Positions 5,896-6,361 of a DNA stretch of 6,361 nucleotides are shown in pieces; the first letter of the stretch is position 1, and each line of letters starts with the position of its first letter. The position numbers were made by a program, and so were the translations under genes. The stretch is from an uncultured Oscillospiraceae bacterium (GTDB lineage: Bacteria > Bacillota > Clostridia > Oscillospirales > Acutalibacteraceae): NCBI GenBank assembly GCA_900552285.1, contig URYV01000092.1, positions 1 to 6,361 of the forward strand, read 5' to 3'. Below the pieces are notes generated by a model. The model had not been told where the DNA came from. It did no database searches and saw nothing but the letters and a program-made list of their open reading frames with translations.

Positions 5896-6171
5896 ATGAC
5901 GGCAAAAAATAAAATTCTTATCAAGGCGGTGCTTCTGCTTTTTGTAATAATAAGTGTCGTCAATATCGTTGTAACCCAAGTTAAATACAGCCGCGACAAA
6001 GCGACGCTTGATTCGGCAAAATCCGAAGAGGCCGCATTGAGCCAACGTGTGGAAGCACTTAAGCAGAAGGTCGAAAACGGTTCCGCCGACGGAATGATCG
6101 AAGAAGCTCTCCGGGAAAGAGGTTATATAAAATCCGGAGAAAAGGAGTATGTTGATATTGCAGGAAACTGA
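5896..6171 (+). CDS. divIC: Septum formation initiator, DivIC/FtsB family
   Basis: This 91-residue bitopic membrane protein has the layout of the DivIC/FtsB family. A short N-terminal cytoplasmic part (1-6, MTAKNK) is followed by one transmembrane helix at about 7-27, an external coiled coil at about 32-60 rich in Lys, Glu, Ala and Leu, and the closing family motif EEALRERGYIKSGEKEYVDI (69-88). DivIC acts with FtsL and DivIB at the division site and is needed to build the septum. The ATG at 5896 has GGAGG (5883-5887) 8 bases upstream. The gene lies 42 bases after yabQ and just before an S1-domain gene, the same order as in Bacillus subtilis, which supports DivIC over an unrelated small membrane protein. 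A sigma-A-like promoter in the gap suggests vegetative expression independent of yabPQ. Confidence 0.9.
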   Translation: MTAKNKILIKAVLLLFVIISVVNIVVTQVKYSRDKATLDSAKSEEAALSQRVEALKQKVENGSADGMIEEALRERGYIKSGEKEYVDIAGN

Positions 6172-6221
6172 TTTTCGGTTTTTTGCATTGTATTTTAATT
6201 CAGGAGGAAAAAGTTAAATTT

Positions 6222-6361
6222 ATGGCGCTTGAGATTGGGACAGTGTATGAGGGAACTGTCACGGGAATTACAAAATTCGGAGCATTTGTGTCGCTTCCCG
6301 AGGGAAAATCCGGAATGGTTCACATTTCCGAAGTTGCCGACGTGTATGTCAATGAAATCAG
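6222..6361 (+). CDS. yabR: S1 domain RNA-binding protein (YabR-like), 3'-truncated by the window edge
   Basis: Only the first 46 residues are visible. They form the start of an S1 (OB-fold) RNA-binding domain: GTVTGITKFGAFVSL (11-25) followed by GMVHISEVAD (31-40), the two best conserved S1 strands. Position directly after divIC matches YabR of Bacillus subtilis, a small general stress-type S1 protein of about 128 residues with no well-defined role. A single S1 domain at the N-terminus is also compatible with larger proteins, so total length is needed. The ribosome binding site AGGAGG (6202-6207) lies 14 bases from the ATG, longer than for the neighbours, but there is no in-frame ATG, GTG or TTG between them. 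The gap of 50 bases after divIC has no terminator, so co-transcription is likely. Confidence 0.85.
   Translation, partial: MALEIGTVYEGTVTGITKFGAFVSLPEGKSGMVHISEVADVYVNEI

Noticed and set aside
6149..6217. A 22-codon frame starting with ATG inside the end of divIC and ending at the yabR ribosome binding site
   Set aside because: AAAGGAG is only one base from its ATG, too close for normal initiation, and the peptide resembles nothing I know; a chance frame is more likely.
6172..6221. Possible terminator or promoter between divIC and the S1 gene
   Set aside because: The T-rich stretch has no stem before it, and no pair of boxes with acceptable spacing is present.

Overview
The window looks like ordinary core chromosome of an endospore-forming Firmicute, most likely a Clostridia member with moderate GC. 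I infer this from yabP, yabQ, divIC and yabR in the order known from Bacillus subtilis, from strong AGGAGG-type ribosome binding sites, and from a biotin-dependent decarboxylase or carboxyltransferase pair of the kind common in anaerobes. Assignment to an Oscillospirales-like group is a guess from overall feel. I see no mobile element, CRISPR array, tRNA, rRNA or phage gene.

Left block (1-1712, + strand): the C-terminal part of a small biotin carrier protein, its Ala/Pro-rich linker and biotinylation lysine visible, is followed 12 bases later by a 464-residue carboxyltransferase of the oxaloacetate decarboxylase alpha / pyruvate carboxylase B / transcarboxylase 5S type. That enzyme lacks its own biotin domain, so the two genes together supply what is one fused chain in classical OadA. 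The block ends at a strong hairpin at 1680-1712 with a T run on one side and an A run on the other, so it can also terminate the convergent gene.

Middle block (1717-3653, - strand): a complete single mnmG (gidA) gene for tRNA wobble-uridine modification. It has its own sigma-A promoter (GTGACA, 17 bases, TATAAT) and shares the terminator. No mnmE or rsmG is next to it.

Right block (3720-6361, + strand), divergent from mnmG: murC (peptidoglycan precursor synthesis), then yabP and yabQ (sporulation), divIC (division septum) and the start of an S1-domain RNA-binding protein (yabR). The genes are closely spaced, and yabP and yabQ overlap by ATGA. A possible sigma-E-like promoter lies in the 44-base gap before yabP, and a good sigma-A promoter overlaps the end of yabQ just before divIC. 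This suggests that sporulation genes and vegetative division genes share one array but can be expressed separately.

I did not find an exotic new system. The points most worth a second look are the direct murC-yabP junction, the dyad and candidate sporulation promoter in front of yabP, and the internal divIC promoter.
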